From Lachancea thermotolerans CBS 6340 (lineage: Eukaryota > Ascomycota > Saccharomycetes > Saccharomycetales > Saccharomycetaceae), in assembly GCF_000142805.1 (NCBI RefSeq), contig NC_013079.1, positions 186,001-250,000 on the forward strand: a DNA stretch of 64,000 bases. Reading direction: 5' to 3'. The position numbers and the translations under genes were made by a program. Within the stretch, counting starts at the first letter, position 1. The number at the start of each line of letters is the position of its first letter. Positions 7,918 through 17,326 of this stretch are shown here, piece after piece. Under the pieces are notes generated by a model that saw nothing but the letters and a program-made list of their open reading frames with translations, was not told the origin of the DNA and searched no databases.

Positions 7918-10374
7918 TTACAGGGTAAAGTCCGCTTTGAGCGCTTGAGGTGCCTCCAGTAACGGTTCCATGCTGTTTTCCCTCAAGTTATACAGTGATG
8001 TTGGGGCCAGCTGACTAATGTTATCGTGGGCACTTATCTCTTCATGCTTCAGCTTTAGCCCATGATTCGCCACGAACGCCTTTACGAGTGACTTCATGAC
8101 CTCTTTAATAATGATGTTTGAATATTCTTGGGACCCTACGGCAGTATTTGCCTGCTTGGTGCATTCTTCCCATTTCCGTTCTTTCTTTTCGTGCAAAAAC
8201 GGATCTTTGTAAGAAGACGGCAAATCTCTATAGTTTGTTTGCAACGCTTGCAACAATTCATACTTGCTATTCAGGTCCAAATTCGACGATTCAATAGCCA
8301 ACTCTTCGAGGCGGAATTTAAACTGATCCTGGGAGTTGAACCAGGAGAGCATTTCTTCGCAATGTGATGCGGACTTTTCAAGCAAGCTCTCGAGCGCCTG
8401 CTCCAATTGAGACGCTGTTATCGTATGAGCTTCTTGCACACGCCTGGGTCCCAATAAAGCTTTTAATGTTGGTAGATCTAGCCAGGAGCCCAAAGCTGGT
8501 ACAAACCTATGTTTTTCCTGCCTCTGTTTCGGTCCAAAAAGCCATGGCACAATATGAAATTCGTCTTTAGCAATAGTTAAAGCACGATGAGGTATATTCA
8601 CTTGCTTACCGTGATATTTTGAGATACGCAAGGGCGATATGTCGGACAGCAAATAACTTTTGCCGCTTTTTTCAGAAACAATCTCGTTAGCTCTGTTGAA
8701 GCGTGAATTTTTATATGAGGCTTGGTCTTCCAAAGGTTTCGAGCCGCTTTCGTCGTCTGAGGGTGTTAACACATCAGGATTACGATTTCTCTCGTTTCTA
8801 AGCTGCGACATGATTCTGGTGTTTGTTAGAGCGTTCGAAGAAAACCCAACTCCCAAAATATCGATAAATAGCCCTGTGTCGATATCTATGAATCTTGCAT
8901 CAACCTTATCAAGACTTTCATCGTGGTCTCGTGAGAATATAAAAGGCTGAACGTCTATGAAAAACCTCCCGTAGCCTTCCGATGGAGACTCAATGACAAG
9001 AGTCTGATTGTAGAACATGGCCAATTTGTGTAAGTCCTGTATTGGCATCTGAACATTCTGGCTCGCCGCCCACGGAAATTGTGAGCCACTATAAAGGTAT
9101 GCGTGGAGAGAGCTGTGCGCCAGCCAGGAAGTCAAGTTCTCCGATTTGGTAAAATCAAGCCATGTTCTCATGAGAGAGTTTAAAGTACGTAACCTTTTCC
9201 ATTTCGGTACCCACCCGGAAAAAAATCTGATGTCCATATGGTTTTGAAAGTTGTCGGGGTGGTTTTGTATGCTGGAACTCTCATAGAAGTACTTGAATTT
9301 GTTGTCTCCACTAGAATCGTAACTTTGCGCAAATCTAAGGGAACTCAAATAGCTGAACTCTCTCTCAAAAGGAAATTCAGACTGGGAAAGCAGTTCTTTT
9401 TGGGAGATGAGATCGAACTCGAAAGCTTCTGGGCTTAGCTCAAAGAGAAAACCTCTACCAGGTTTCGGGGTGGGAAAAGGTGGTTTTGAATGTATGTTCT
9501 TGATCTCCTTTAGAGGATCAAAAACCAGGGTACTCTCCAATTCATCATGACTTGACAGAAACTCTTCGAGGAGATCGCTTGAAGCAAGTGACAAATAAGC
9601 TGCTGAGTTTTTCACACTTGTATGCACAGCTGGGCCATCTTTTGATAAAAAGACCAAGTTTTTGGGAACAAGTCCGCCGCTAAATAAAAACGAACTGGAT
9701 TGTAAGACTAGCGATTCAGCATCGCTATGCGGCTGAATCCTATGAACTTCAAATCCGATTGGAGACTTCTGTGAATTGGTACAGTAACTGGATAATAGAG
9801 AGTTTTCCAGAGAAGCTTTGGGAAAGGAGCCCCATTTGTTGCTACTGGATACTATGCGTTGGCTTTCTTCAGGGGCTTCAAAAATGTCTTGGCACTGTGG
9901 GTTTTCTTGAGGTTTAGAGGTGATTAATGGGTTGAGAACGCTACCCAGATTCTTCCAATCGTACCAACTGAACATAATTTCGCCCCGGTGCTGGGAGTTC
10001 TGTACATGCTTATAATATACAGCAGCCGTGAGCCGAGCGTCAAAGGTGTAGTAGGGAAACCTCAAACCCCACAATTTATTGCCACTGGCCACACGCGTAC
10101 TCTCAGTTAGGTCTTTCAACGTGTAATCATCATTCCAAAATTCCGAGTTTAATCCAGCGGTCTCTGGCAAAAACAACGCCTGAAAAAGCGCTGCCAGTTC
10201 TGGCTTACTTAGTATCCACATCAATCTTGATGAGTTAGGATTTCCTTGGCTTTTAAGCAATTTTAACTGCTTTTCAACATTAGAATTGGGGTCGATAGAC
10301 TTGATCAGCCACACCATCAAAAGCATCACCATGCTTGCGGAGACCACACGGCGGCATAATCTCGTCACCCGCAT
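7918..10374 (-). CDS. MNN4-like LicD-family protein, predicted catalytically inactive
   Basis: From the first in-frame ATG (10374) the protein has 818 residues, with a short cytoplasmic tail and one signal anchor (about residues 10-25), a type II Golgi topology. It aligns with the other two MNN4-like proteins of this window across the body: a WYDW motif, DARF and FSSL blocks, then the LicD core. In the core, the W-D-x-D-x-D-xQMPI motif of its relatives reads WAASQNVQMPI (residues 435-445, bases 9040-9072). HGTLYG has become HSSLHA just upstream, while DARFIDIDTGLFIDI remains. Mnn4 in S. cerevisiae promotes mannosylphosphate transfer to N-glycans. This copy keeps an intact ORF, so it is more likely a regulatory pseudoenzyme than a dead gene. 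It occupies the place of RTA1 relative to S. cerevisiae. Confidence 0.8.
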   Translation of the reverse strand: MRVTRLCRRVVSASMVMLLMVWLIKSIDPNSNVEKQLKLLKSQGNPNSSRLMWILSKPELAALFQALFLPETAGLNSEFWNDDYTLKDLTESTRVASGNKLWGLRFPYYTFDARLTAAVYYKHVQNSQHRGEIMFSWYDWKNLGSVLNPLITSKPQENPQCQDIFEAPEESQRIVSSSNKWGSFPKASLENSLLSSYCTNSQKSPIGFEVHRIQPHSDAESLVLQSSSFLFSGGLVPKNLVFLSKDGPAVHTSVKNSAAYLSLASSDLLEEFLSSHDELESTLVFDPLKEIKNIHSKPPFPTPKPGRGFLFELSPEAFEFDLISQKELLSQSEFPFEREFSYLSSLRFAQSYDSSGDNKFKYFYESSSIQNHPDNFQNHMDIRFFSGWVPKWKRLRTLNSLMRTWLDFTKSENLTSWLAHSSLHAYLYSGSQFPWAASQNVQMPIQDLHKLAMFYNQTLVIESPSEGYGRFFIDVQPFIFSRDHDESLDKVDARFIDIDTGLFIDILGVGFSSNALTNTRIMSQLRNERNRNPDVLTPSDDESGSKPLEDQASYKNSRFNRANEIVSEKSGKSYLLSDISPLRISKYHGKQVNIPHRALTIAKDEFHIVPWLFGPKQRQEKHRFVPALGSWLDLPTLKALLGPRRVQEAHTITASQLEQALESLLEKSASHCEEMLSWFNSQDQFKFRLEELAIESSNLDLNSKYELLQALQTNYRDLPSSYKDPFLHEKKERKWEECTKQANTAVGSQEYSNIIIKEVMKSLVKAFVANHGLKLKHEEISAHDNISQLAPTSLYNLRENSMEPLLEAPQALKADFTL

Positions 10375-10604
10375 GTCTTTATGCTTCAAGTGAGATTCAA
10401 AGACGCATATATCACTTTTCTTGCAGCACCACTCAGCACAAATAGTATTACTGTTGAAGCAGGAATGTAAATCATGAACTGCATTAATGCATGTGCTCTG
10501 GTCCCTAAAATTACTGAGTCGCGAAGCACGTGATGATACTAAAGTTAGGTACTTTCAACAATTTATACTCTAAAAGCAGGTGAATGACGACAGATCAGAA
10601 CTCT

Positions 10605-11999
10605 TCAAGGCGAGCCCGTGGAGCTTAAAGAACCCAATGTGCGTTCGATGTACTCTATTGATGCTCTCAGTTCCGACGAGAGTACTTTTGGGAAGTTGAT
10701 GCTACAGTTCAATCCCCCCACTGGCGTCGCCACACAACCACATGAAAGCACGTCACCAAGGCCTTGAGGATTGTTGAAGATGGAATCCTGAACATAGTAC
10801 CGGTCGTCTTCACCGCAGTCAAAGGACTGAAATCCTAGGTTGGTAACCTCGAAAGTTGAGTCAGGATACCTCGCATTCTTCTTTCTTTCTACAAATGCCT
10901 CAACGTCGACCAGTTCTAACAGCTTGGCGCTCTCGATTGAGCTTCTGCTGTTCTTTTGTGACAATAAGTCCTCGCGGAATTTTGTGGCAGTTTGCCAGAT
11001 GTCGCCACCGCTTGTCCGGTCGTACTCGAGTGTAGCTCCAGTAATAAAGTTGCCAATCTCTACAGCTTCTGGCTTCATAGACAATATCTCCTGTATTAGG
11101 GGCCGAGCATTCATGGGAACGGACGCCTTGATGCGCGATCCCTCAACACAGTCGGTGCCAACCAGTTTTAAGGAATGAGCAATAACGGCCAGAAGGAAGA
11201 CTGACAGTGAAACCTTCTTCTCTTTGCATCTGCGAAGGAGCGCGCGCAGGTTGTTAGGTGGGACCTTGATCTTTAATTGGCAATTGTCGTTTCGCACCGA
11301 CCCGTCCGAGGTCAGCAAGCCGTCCGGAAATCTGTAGTGGAGGAACTTGAAGTCCTCTGAGCCCAGTTCGGGTACGAAAACAGGGCCAATTAGGTCTATT
11401 CCCAAAAGCGATATGAGGACCAGAATGCGTACTACAATTCTCAGAAGCAGTCCAGAAATCGACACTGGTATCCGGCTGTATGGATGCTGAGGGACATGCG
11501 CAATGTTGGGAGACGGCTTAAATACAACTTCGTCCGGAAAGGTGCTGTCCGCGTGCGAGGCGTTCAATGATCTCATGAAACTTCCCCAGAATACAGTGGC
11601 AGACAGCCCGTCGAGAATTAGATGGTCACTGCACAACACGAAAGTGCGTTGGTCTTTCAGTATCAGCACTTTCCACAGAGGCTTCTCGGCTCCATAGACA
11701 AACGTCACCTCTTTGAATATCTTGTTGCTATGTTCTTCGTCCAAAGACTCCATCTCGGTGAATTCGACCACATCGCTGAGCACTAAAGTGCTCTGGAGAG
11801 GTTCTAGTACTAAAGAGCCGTTTCTTGTAACCACATCTGAATAAAGCTGAGGATATTCAGGGACAACTGCTCTGACTGCTTGTACAATTTCGCTCCGCGT
11901 GGGGCTTTTGTTGAGCGTGATTGCCACAACGAAGCAAGAATGAAGACCTTGCTTGCTCCTATAGTAGAAGAATTCTTCAAGGCCAGACAGTGATTTCAT
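10605..11999 (-). CDS. SLI1: Sphingoid-base N-acetyltransferase (Sli1; Atf1/Atf2-like BAHD-type fold)
   Basis: The 464-residue protein (S. cerevisiae Sli1 has about 468) belongs to the alcohol-acetyltransferase superfamily. The catalytic HxxxDG motif is visible as HLILDG at residues 126-131. A hydrophobic stretch near residues 180-210 could associate with the membrane. Sli1 acetylates sphingoid bases and detoxifies myriocin, while the related Atf1/Atf2 acetylate alcohols and sterols. Position decides between them: the gene lies beside ZPR1 and near RPS0, as YGR212W does, whereas ATF2 is YGR177C. Both genes are on the minus strand with about 185 bp between them. Confidence 0.82.
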   Translation of the reverse strand: MKSLSGLEEFFYYRSKQGLHSCFVVAITLNKSPTRSEIVQAVRAVVPEYPQLYSDVVTRNGSLVLEPLQSTLVLSDVVEFTEMESLDEEHSNKIFKEVTFVYGAEKPLWKVLILKDQRTFVLCSDHLILDGLSATVFWGSFMRSLNASHADSTFPDEVVFKPSPNIAHVPQHPYSRIPVSISGLLLRIVVRILVLISLLGIDLIGPVFVPELGSEDFKFLHYRFPDGLLTSDGSVRNDNCQLKIKVPPNNLRALLRRCKEKKVSLSVFLLAVIAHSLKLVGTDCVEGSRIKASVPMNARPLIQEILSMKPEAVEIGNFITGATLEYDRTSGGDIWQTATKFREDLLSQKNSRSSIESAKLLELVDVEAFVERKKNARYPDSTFEVTNLGFQSFDCGEDDRYYVQDSIFNNPQGLGDVLSCGCVATPVGGLNCSINFPKVLSSELRASIEYIERTLGSLSSTGSP

Positions 12000-12183
12000 T
12001 GGCTGGTTCGAGATATTTTCTCGAATTTGTCATTAGGACGAACTATCATCGGCTAAAGCTGTGAAGCCTATGAAAACAATACGGATCGTCAGAGACGAAT
12101 CGGCAAGTAGGACCGCGTATTGTTCTTGTGAAGATTGGGTAAAATAGAACTACTTAAAGCATACGTCGTGGATTCACCTCTTA

Positions 12184-13686
12184 TTAGTTCAGTTTGATAT
12201 CATTCAGGCCAAGTTCCTCGTTTTGCTCATCAGTTCTATCGTAGTCCTCAATGGTCATGTTAGGATCTGGATCTGGGGCATAAACGTTTTGAATGTACGA
12301 ACCCGCTAGTGGGTCCTCCATTATTACAGTGAACTTGACTTTGCCATCTAAACCATCTTGGAGTCTTGCGAAAAAACTTTCCCAACGGTTTTTAGTTTCC
12401 TCGTCCATGGAGTCCGAGGTCTGGGTGAAAACTCTGTTAGTTAGCTCATCCTTAACCTGACGAAGGATACCCTCCAGGGTGGTGAATCTGCCACCCAGAG
12501 TGCCCTGCTGGATGTCCAAATGCAGCTCAGGAACCGTCATGGAACAGGTCTCGCTCTTCAGAATGTCACGAGAAAGGTCCTCTGGGTCATCGCATATCAG
12601 GGTGATTTTCCTGCCTTTCTCGGGAATGGCGCCACCAGTCTTGACTTCATTCGACTTGTAACCACAGTTTTCGCAGACAGTCGACATGATAATGACTTCC
12701 TTGAAGTGAGGAATGTTTACAGGTTTCATGTGGGTATCGCAAGGGCGCGAGCAAGAGGGGCAGGCTGCAGTGAAAGTTTGTACTTCGTTGTTAAAGTTCT
12801 CGATGTCGGTCTCGTCGGACAAGAACGAAGATTTCTGTGCCACGGATGGGTTCCTTTCTTTGTCTGCAACCTTAGCCCGCTGCTCTTCGCGCTGCTGCTC
12901 GAGTTGTTCTCTGGAAATGATGCCAATCTGAACGTTCTGCTCATCCGATCTAACGTACTGGGTCTGGGACCACTTGTGCGCAGGCTCGTCCGGCTTGAAT
13001 TCGATCCACGAGTTGCCAGCGGGATCATCAAGCGTAAAGGTCAGAGGCAGGGTTCCAGGCTCGCAGGCCACATACGACCTGACCTTGGCTATGAACTCTT
13101 CAATTTTGGAGTATAGTGTTTCATCAATGGTCTTTCTGGCAGGCTGGTCAGCGGCCAGGTCCTCGATCATCTCCATCAGCAGACCCTCGACCGTTGTCAA
13201 CTGACCCTTCTTGGCTGGGATCTCTATGTCGAGCTCTTGGAACTTGCAGGAGGCGGTCTCCGCTTTGATCACTTGTCTGTTGAAGTCGGACTTCTGCTCA
13301 ATCTTCAGCATATACTTACAGCCCTTCTCCTGGATGGCGGAGGCGGGCTGCATCTCTGAGTTCTTGAACCCACAAAACGGGCACTCGAACGACATCAGTA
13401 CCACCTCGCGGAAGTAGGGAATGGAAGTCAGCAGCAGCCTGGTGGTGCCGTTCTTATGGCAGTTCATGCACAGCGACTCGATCTCTTGCACAGGGTGGCC
13501 CTCTGCATCTGAAGCACCGGTGTTTGTGGGCGCTGCTACGTCTGGCTGAGCTCCTTGCCCCTGTGGCTGGTCGACCTCTCGGGCAAATTCGCCGACGGGC
13601 TTGAAAAGGTTTTCTTGGTCTTGAGGCATAGTATGCACTTTTTTGTTGTTCTCAGACGCTAAGGTATGATCTTCTGGCCTCTTCAT
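12184..13686 (-). CDS. ZPR1: Zinc-finger protein Zpr1, eEF1A folding factor
   Basis: The protein has 500 residues from the first ATG, or 481 from the ATG at 13629. The shorter form starts MPQDQENLFKPVGEF and matches the S. cerevisiae N-terminus (LFKPVGE) better. Two tandem Zpr1 modules are evident. Each has a C-x2-C...C-x2-C zinc finger (CMNCHKNG with CPFCGFKN; CPSCSRPC with CENCGYKSNE) followed by a beta-domain ending in DDPAGNSWIE or EDPLAGSYIQ. Zpr1 is an essential cytosol/nucleus shuttling protein that binds and helps fold eEF1A. A (Y)xxTDEQN motif follows each module. Confidence 0.96.
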   Translation of the reverse strand: MKRPEDHTLASENNKKVHTMPQDQENLFKPVGEFAREVDQPQGQGAQPDVAAPTNTGASDAEGHPVQEIESLCMNCHKNGTTRLLLTSIPYFREVVLMSFECPFCGFKNSEMQPASAIQEKGCKYMLKIEQKSDFNRQVIKAETASCKFQELDIEIPAKKGQLTTVEGLLMEMIEDLAADQPARKTIDETLYSKIEEFIAKVRSYVACEPGTLPLTFTLDDPAGNSWIEFKPDEPAHKWSQTQYVRSDEQNVQIGIISREQLEQQREEQRAKVADKERNPSVAQKSSFLSDETDIENFNNEVQTFTAACPSCSRPCDTHMKPVNIPHFKEVIIMSTVCENCGYKSNEVKTGGAIPEKGRKITLICDDPEDLSRDILKSETCSMTVPELHLDIQQGTLGGRFTTLEGILRQVKDELTNRVFTQTSDSMDEETKNRWESFFARLQDGLDGKVKFTVIMEDPLAGSYIQNVYAPDPDPNMTIEDYDRTDEQNEELGLNDIKLN

Positions 13687-14387
13687 ATACTCCCCAACAG
13701 GTTTTCGCAGGCTGAGTAATATTTACGAGTTGGATGGACCAAGCTTTGGAGCGATGCGATGCGATGCTATAGCACATTAAAATTTTTTTAATCATTAAGC
13801 AATCTGCTTATGTAAGCCGCTCCGCGCCGCTAGCCCATGGGGAAGTAAGATGTCGAGCGGTTTTCCAGCAAATCTATGGGGTGAGTTGGGGACTTCTGGC
13901 TCTCTGCGATTGGCGGGACGGCCCTCTTCCTTCCCGCGCCACTTCTGGTGCAGTCCCGGAACAGCCCTTAAGTCACGTGGTCTGAGGGGCCGGAAGCGAC
14001 GCAGTTGCTCTCTCCCGTAGCGGTAAGACGGGAATTACCAGGGAGACATGTATCATTTATATTGATTAAGTGCCATTGAATCTTCTAGAGTTTTCGGTCT
14101 ACGTCTCTCTAAGTGTCTATTAACTATTTATTTTTTGAGCCTCAACGTTCGTGATTCTAAATTAACAGTGTGATTCAAAGACATAAAATTCAGAGCTATA
14201 CAAACAAGCATTGCTGAAAATACCAATTTTGCGTGTATAACAACCGGGCTTTGCCAATTGGCAACCAACATCGTGGGAGCAGCGTTTCAATCTCTGATAC
14301 CCGATCTCTGTGGGGCTAAATTAGACATGAATTACCTCAAAAATAATTGCAAAAAGAAATAATCACTTATCTATGTGAGAATGTAAA
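13687..14387. promoter_or_regulatory. Intergenic region ZPR1/tRNA-Thr, block junction
   Basis: These 700 bases hold the ZPR1 promoter: a poly-T stretch near 13783-13791, a short GCGATGCGATGCGATGC microrepeat at 13753-13769, and a CACGTG at 13974-13979. No coding ORF is seen. The stretch also marks where the YGR211-217 block meets the YKL208/YJR072 block relative to S. cerevisiae. Confidence 0.5.
14351..14355 (-). terminator. Candidate Pol III terminator of tRNA-Thr
   Basis: A run of five T on the minus strand lies about 33 nt past the end of the tRNA, the first T5 downstream. Confidence 0.45.
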
Positions 14388-14459
14388 TGCCTCCTGTGGG
14401 AATTGAACCCACGATCCCCGCATTACGAGTGCGATGCCTTACCACTTGGCCAAAGAGGC
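14388..14459 (-). tRNA. TRT2: tRNA-Thr (anticodon CGU), no intron
   Basis: The minus strand gives a 72-nt cloverleaf. The acceptor stem GCCTCTT pairs with AGGAGGC (one G-T pair), the anticodon stem/loop is TCGCA-CTCGTAA-TGCGG with anticodon CGT, and the T arm is GTGGG-TTCAATT-CCCAC. The discriminator is A and CCA is not encoded. In S. cerevisiae the single tRNA-Thr(CGU) gene TRT2 lies next to CBT1, the same neighbour as here. Confidence 0.96.
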
Positions 14460-14555
14460 TTCTTGTTGAAAACATGGCATCATACACCGCTACTAGAGGA
14501 GTGTATAAATTGGGTTCGCTGTCTTTTTTTGGTGGAAGCGGTCTAGTAAAGGTTA

Positions 14556-15383
14556 ATGAGTTTAATAAGTATACCGCATTCATTTCTAAAGTGTGCCATG
14601 TCTGGAGTTAGTCGAAGATTTGGCGATATTCTTGGTATTTCAAAGTCTATAACGCGGTATGGCGGAAAGCATAGCGGCTCGCGTTCAAAACTTGAGCGCA
14701 AAGTGCTCGAGGAAATGACTGCTGGCTGCTACTCTCGGTATCTTGCGAACTACAACTGCTTCGTGCTACTACAGTGGCGAGAGATCGAAGGAGTCGGACG
14801 TGCAAATAGGGCGCGGATGTGGAGGAGGCTTTGTGAGGGCGTCAATGAGGCTTATAGAACGTCAGGTGCCGCGTCTGGTGCCGCGTCGAGCGCGGAAAAT
14901 ATAGGTATCCCGCCTTCGCCGGTTTTCTTCGAACATCCACTGGACACTCGGCTATTCGCCCGCGTTTTGCAGACAAAGCATCTATGCCAAAAGCAGAAGC
15001 TCCTTTGCTCTTTCCAGCGGCTTTCCTCTCCGGAATCCGCTACTGCACTTCTTCAGTATCTCGAACTGGCCGCGAAGCCAGCGGACCGCAGCGACGGAGA
15101 CGCCGCCTTCGAGCCCGTTGTGGTCGGCGTCAAGCTTGCATCCCGCGACTCCAGCGTGGTGTCGCACATACAACCGCTGCTTGAAGAGTCCTCTAAGATG
15201 TACCAAGATCTCAACTACGAGAAGCTGCTCCAAATTGCCAAGTGTAAATCGATTGGCGACGCAGACCCAGCGAAGTCGCAGGCGAAGAAGGTACTCGTGG
15301 CTCTAGCCGAGAACAAGCTGTCCAAGCCAAGGCTTGCCGACAACCAGCAGTGGCTTTTGTTCACGTCGTATGCGCAAGGGTGA
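14556..15383 (+). CDS. CBT1: Probable Cbt1, mitochondrial COB mRNA 5'-end processing factor
   Basis: The protein has 275 residues from the ATG at 14556, or 261 from a second ATG at 14598. S. cerevisiae Cbt1 has 271. The N-terminus is basic and rich in Ser/Arg with few acids, consistent with mitochondrial import. No named domain is recognised. The assignment rests mainly on position: it is flanked by tRNA-Thr(CGU) and lies close to EMC3, as YKL208W does. Cbt1 is needed for correct 5' trimming and stability of cytochrome b mRNA. I did not recognise residue-level homology from memory, so a sequence comparison would settle it. Confidence 0.68.
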   Translation: MSLISIPHSFLKCAMSGVSRRFGDILGISKSITRYGGKHSGSRSKLERKVLEEMTAGCYSRYLANYNCFVLLQWREIEGVGRANRARMWRRLCEGVNEAYRTSGAASGAASSAENIGIPPSPVFFEHPLDTRLFARVLQTKHLCQKQKLLCSFQRLSSPESATALLQYLELAAKPADRSDGDAAFEPVVVGVKLASRDSSVVSHIQPLLEESSKMYQDLNYEKLLQIAKCKSIGDADPAKSQAKKVLVALAENKLSKPRLADNQQWLLFTSYAQG

Positions 15384-15514
15384 AGAATCGGCTTTGTTGA
15401 TTGCTTATATCTCATTTATCATCTTTTCCAAACGCGTCAATGTGAGAAAGAGGTTGCACAGGAAACAAAAAACGGGGCTCACGTCAACAATAGTCTGTCG
15501 CCACTGAAGCTACC

Positions 15515-17326
15515 ATGCGGCGCGTATCTTCACGGTTCATACCCATTCTCGCCTCTCTGCTTTTCGTATGCATCATCTACAACCTTTCAACCTCCAACCA
15601 AGGGTACTTAGCAGAACCCTTAAATGAAAAGACACCTCGAAAACCAGCGACGCGACCTTTCCAGGGGGCATCTACCGCTCAAAGGTATCAAGCAAGGGTG
15701 CGGAAGTGTCCGAACTATGCAGACTACGCATCTGTCCCGCACTACCGCGACGAGGTTAGTGCGACACCGCTCGACCTACCATTCCAAAGGCCACCAGAAA
15801 ACTGCAGGACTTTCACGTCCGAGCTTGTTGAAAAGTTCATAAGGCAGTTCACCTCCCGGTTCAGGGATCGCGACCTTGCCAGGCTCTTTGAGAATAGTTT
15901 CCCGAACACGTTGGACACTACTATACTTTGGCATGTCTCGGGGTCGAGCAACAGGAAGCTCAGAAATCATAAAGAAAAAAGCGCTCTTTTTAGGAATGAG
16001 TTTCCAGAGACTTTCGTGGTTACAGGGGATATACATGCCGAATGGCTCCGCGACTCTGCATGGCAACTTTCAGTATACCAGCCTTTCATCAAGTATGATG
16101 GTAAACTAGCAGAGCTCATCAGAGGTGCCATTAACACTCAGGCACAGCTTGTAATAAACAATCCATTTTGCAACGCGTTCCATCCCCCCTCTTATTGCTC
16201 TGTCAAAAGGGGCAGGAGCTCTATTGACAACGTCGATCCAAAGCCTAACTGGAGCCAAGTTTTCGAGTGTAAATACGAGGTCGATTCTTTGGCATCTTTC
16301 TTGACGCTATCACGTCAGTACTACGAGAACGCTCCGCAAGAGCTCAAATTTTCGTTTGTAACCCCGGATTGGATATCGGCCGTCGAAAAGCTTATGATTG
16401 TGGTTTCTGTTGAATCCGATTCCACTTTCGATGAAGATGGGTTCGTGAATACGTTTCCGTATGTTTTCCGCAGAAACACTAACGTGGCGTCCGAGACGTT
16501 ACCGTTGGCAGGTACGGGAAACCCTGTGAACAGTGGAATAGGACTAGTGAGATCTGCGTTTAGGCCGAGCGATGATTCCACAATCTTCCAGTATTTCATC
16601 CCTGGGAATGCTCACCTGTCGGTGGAACTAGAAACCCTCGCCGAGTACTTGCGTGGTTACTTGAAGCAAACCACAAGCTCGCCTTCCGAATTGGAGAGAG
16701 TTAAAGAGCTGATCTCCGCAGCGGCAGTTACATCTTCTCGGATTAGAGACGGTATCATGGACCATGCAATAGTCAAGCATCCCAAGTTTGGAAAGGTTTT
16801 TGCGTATGAAATTGATGGGTTCGGAAGCTCTTTGTTGATGGACGACGCCAACATCCCCTCTCTACTCTCGCTGCCTGACCTTGGGTTTCTTGATGTCGAC
16901 GATGAAATCTATCAGAACACGAGAAGGATGATAACATGTAAGGAAGGAAATCCTTACTACATCAAGGGCACACACTTTGAAGGGATAGGCGGACCGCATA
17001 TTGGAATACACAACGCTTGGCCAATGAGTTTACTGGTAGCTATACGAACATCTGAGAATGACAAGGAGATTGAGAGGTTACTTGATATGGTTTTACAAAG
17101 CACTGGCGGTCTCGGGCTCATTCACGAGTCTGTCCAAGCGTTTAAAGAAGGCGGCAGCACGTACACCAGACCATGGTTTGCCTGGGCAAACTCTGAATTT
17201 GCAAAGACTATTCTGCAGCTAGCTCAAACCAAGCCGTATCTAATTTTCCGCGATGAGTATGCCGCGGAGGGATTCACATTACAAAATTTTTTGTTGTCAC
17301 TGCCACAACAAGCTGGGAGTGATTGA
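15515..17326 (+). CDS. GH125-family exo-alpha-1,6-mannosidase, predicted Golgi/secretory type II membrane protein
   Basis: This 603-residue protein has an N-terminal signal anchor (about residues 8-26) and a lumenal catalytic domain. The hallmark block GDIHAEWLRDSAWQ (171-184) identifies glycoside hydrolase family 125 (formerly DUF1237). Other conserved blocks are YEIDGFGS..MDDAN (431-446), GTHFEGIGGPH (about 489-499) and HES (537-539). By family knowledge an Asp acid and a Glu base act in inverting hydrolysis; D434 and E538 are my best candidates. Substrates are alpha-1,6-linked mannosides, so a role in trimming mannan or N-glycans is likely. S. cerevisiae has no gene at this position between CBT1 and EMC3, so it was probably lost there. 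Confidence 0.88.
   Translation: MRRVSSRFIPILASLLFVCIIYNLSTSNQGYLAEPLNEKTPRKPATRPFQGASTAQRYQARVRKCPNYADYASVPHYRDEVSATPLDLPFQRPPENCRTFTSELVEKFIRQFTSRFRDRDLARLFENSFPNTLDTTILWHVSGSSNRKLRNHKEKSALFRNEFPETFVVTGDIHAEWLRDSAWQLSVYQPFIKYDGKLAELIRGAINTQAQLVINNPFCNAFHPPSYCSVKRGRSSIDNVDPKPNWSQVFECKYEVDSLASFLTLSRQYYENAPQELKFSFVTPDWISAVEKLMIVVSVESDSTFDEDGFVNTFPYVFRRNTNVASETLPLAGTGNPVNSGIGLVRSAFRPSDDSTIFQYFIPGNAHLSVELETLAEYLRGYLKQTTSSPSELERVKELISAAAVTSSRIRDGIMDHAIVKHPKFGKVFAYEIDGFGSSLLMDDANIPSLLSLPDLGFLDVDDEIYQNTRRMITCKEGNPYYIKGTHFEGIGGPHIGIHNAWPMSLLVAIRTSENDKEIERLLDMVLQSTGGLGLIHESVQAFKEGGSTYTRPWFAWANSEFAKTILQLAQTKPYLIFRDEYAAEGFTLQNFLLSLPQQAGSD

Noticed and set aside
7918-10374. Calling the first MNN4-like gene a pseudogene
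   Set aside because: The 818-codon frame is intact and other family motifs are preserved, so loss of the DxDxD motif more likely reflects a pseudoenzyme.
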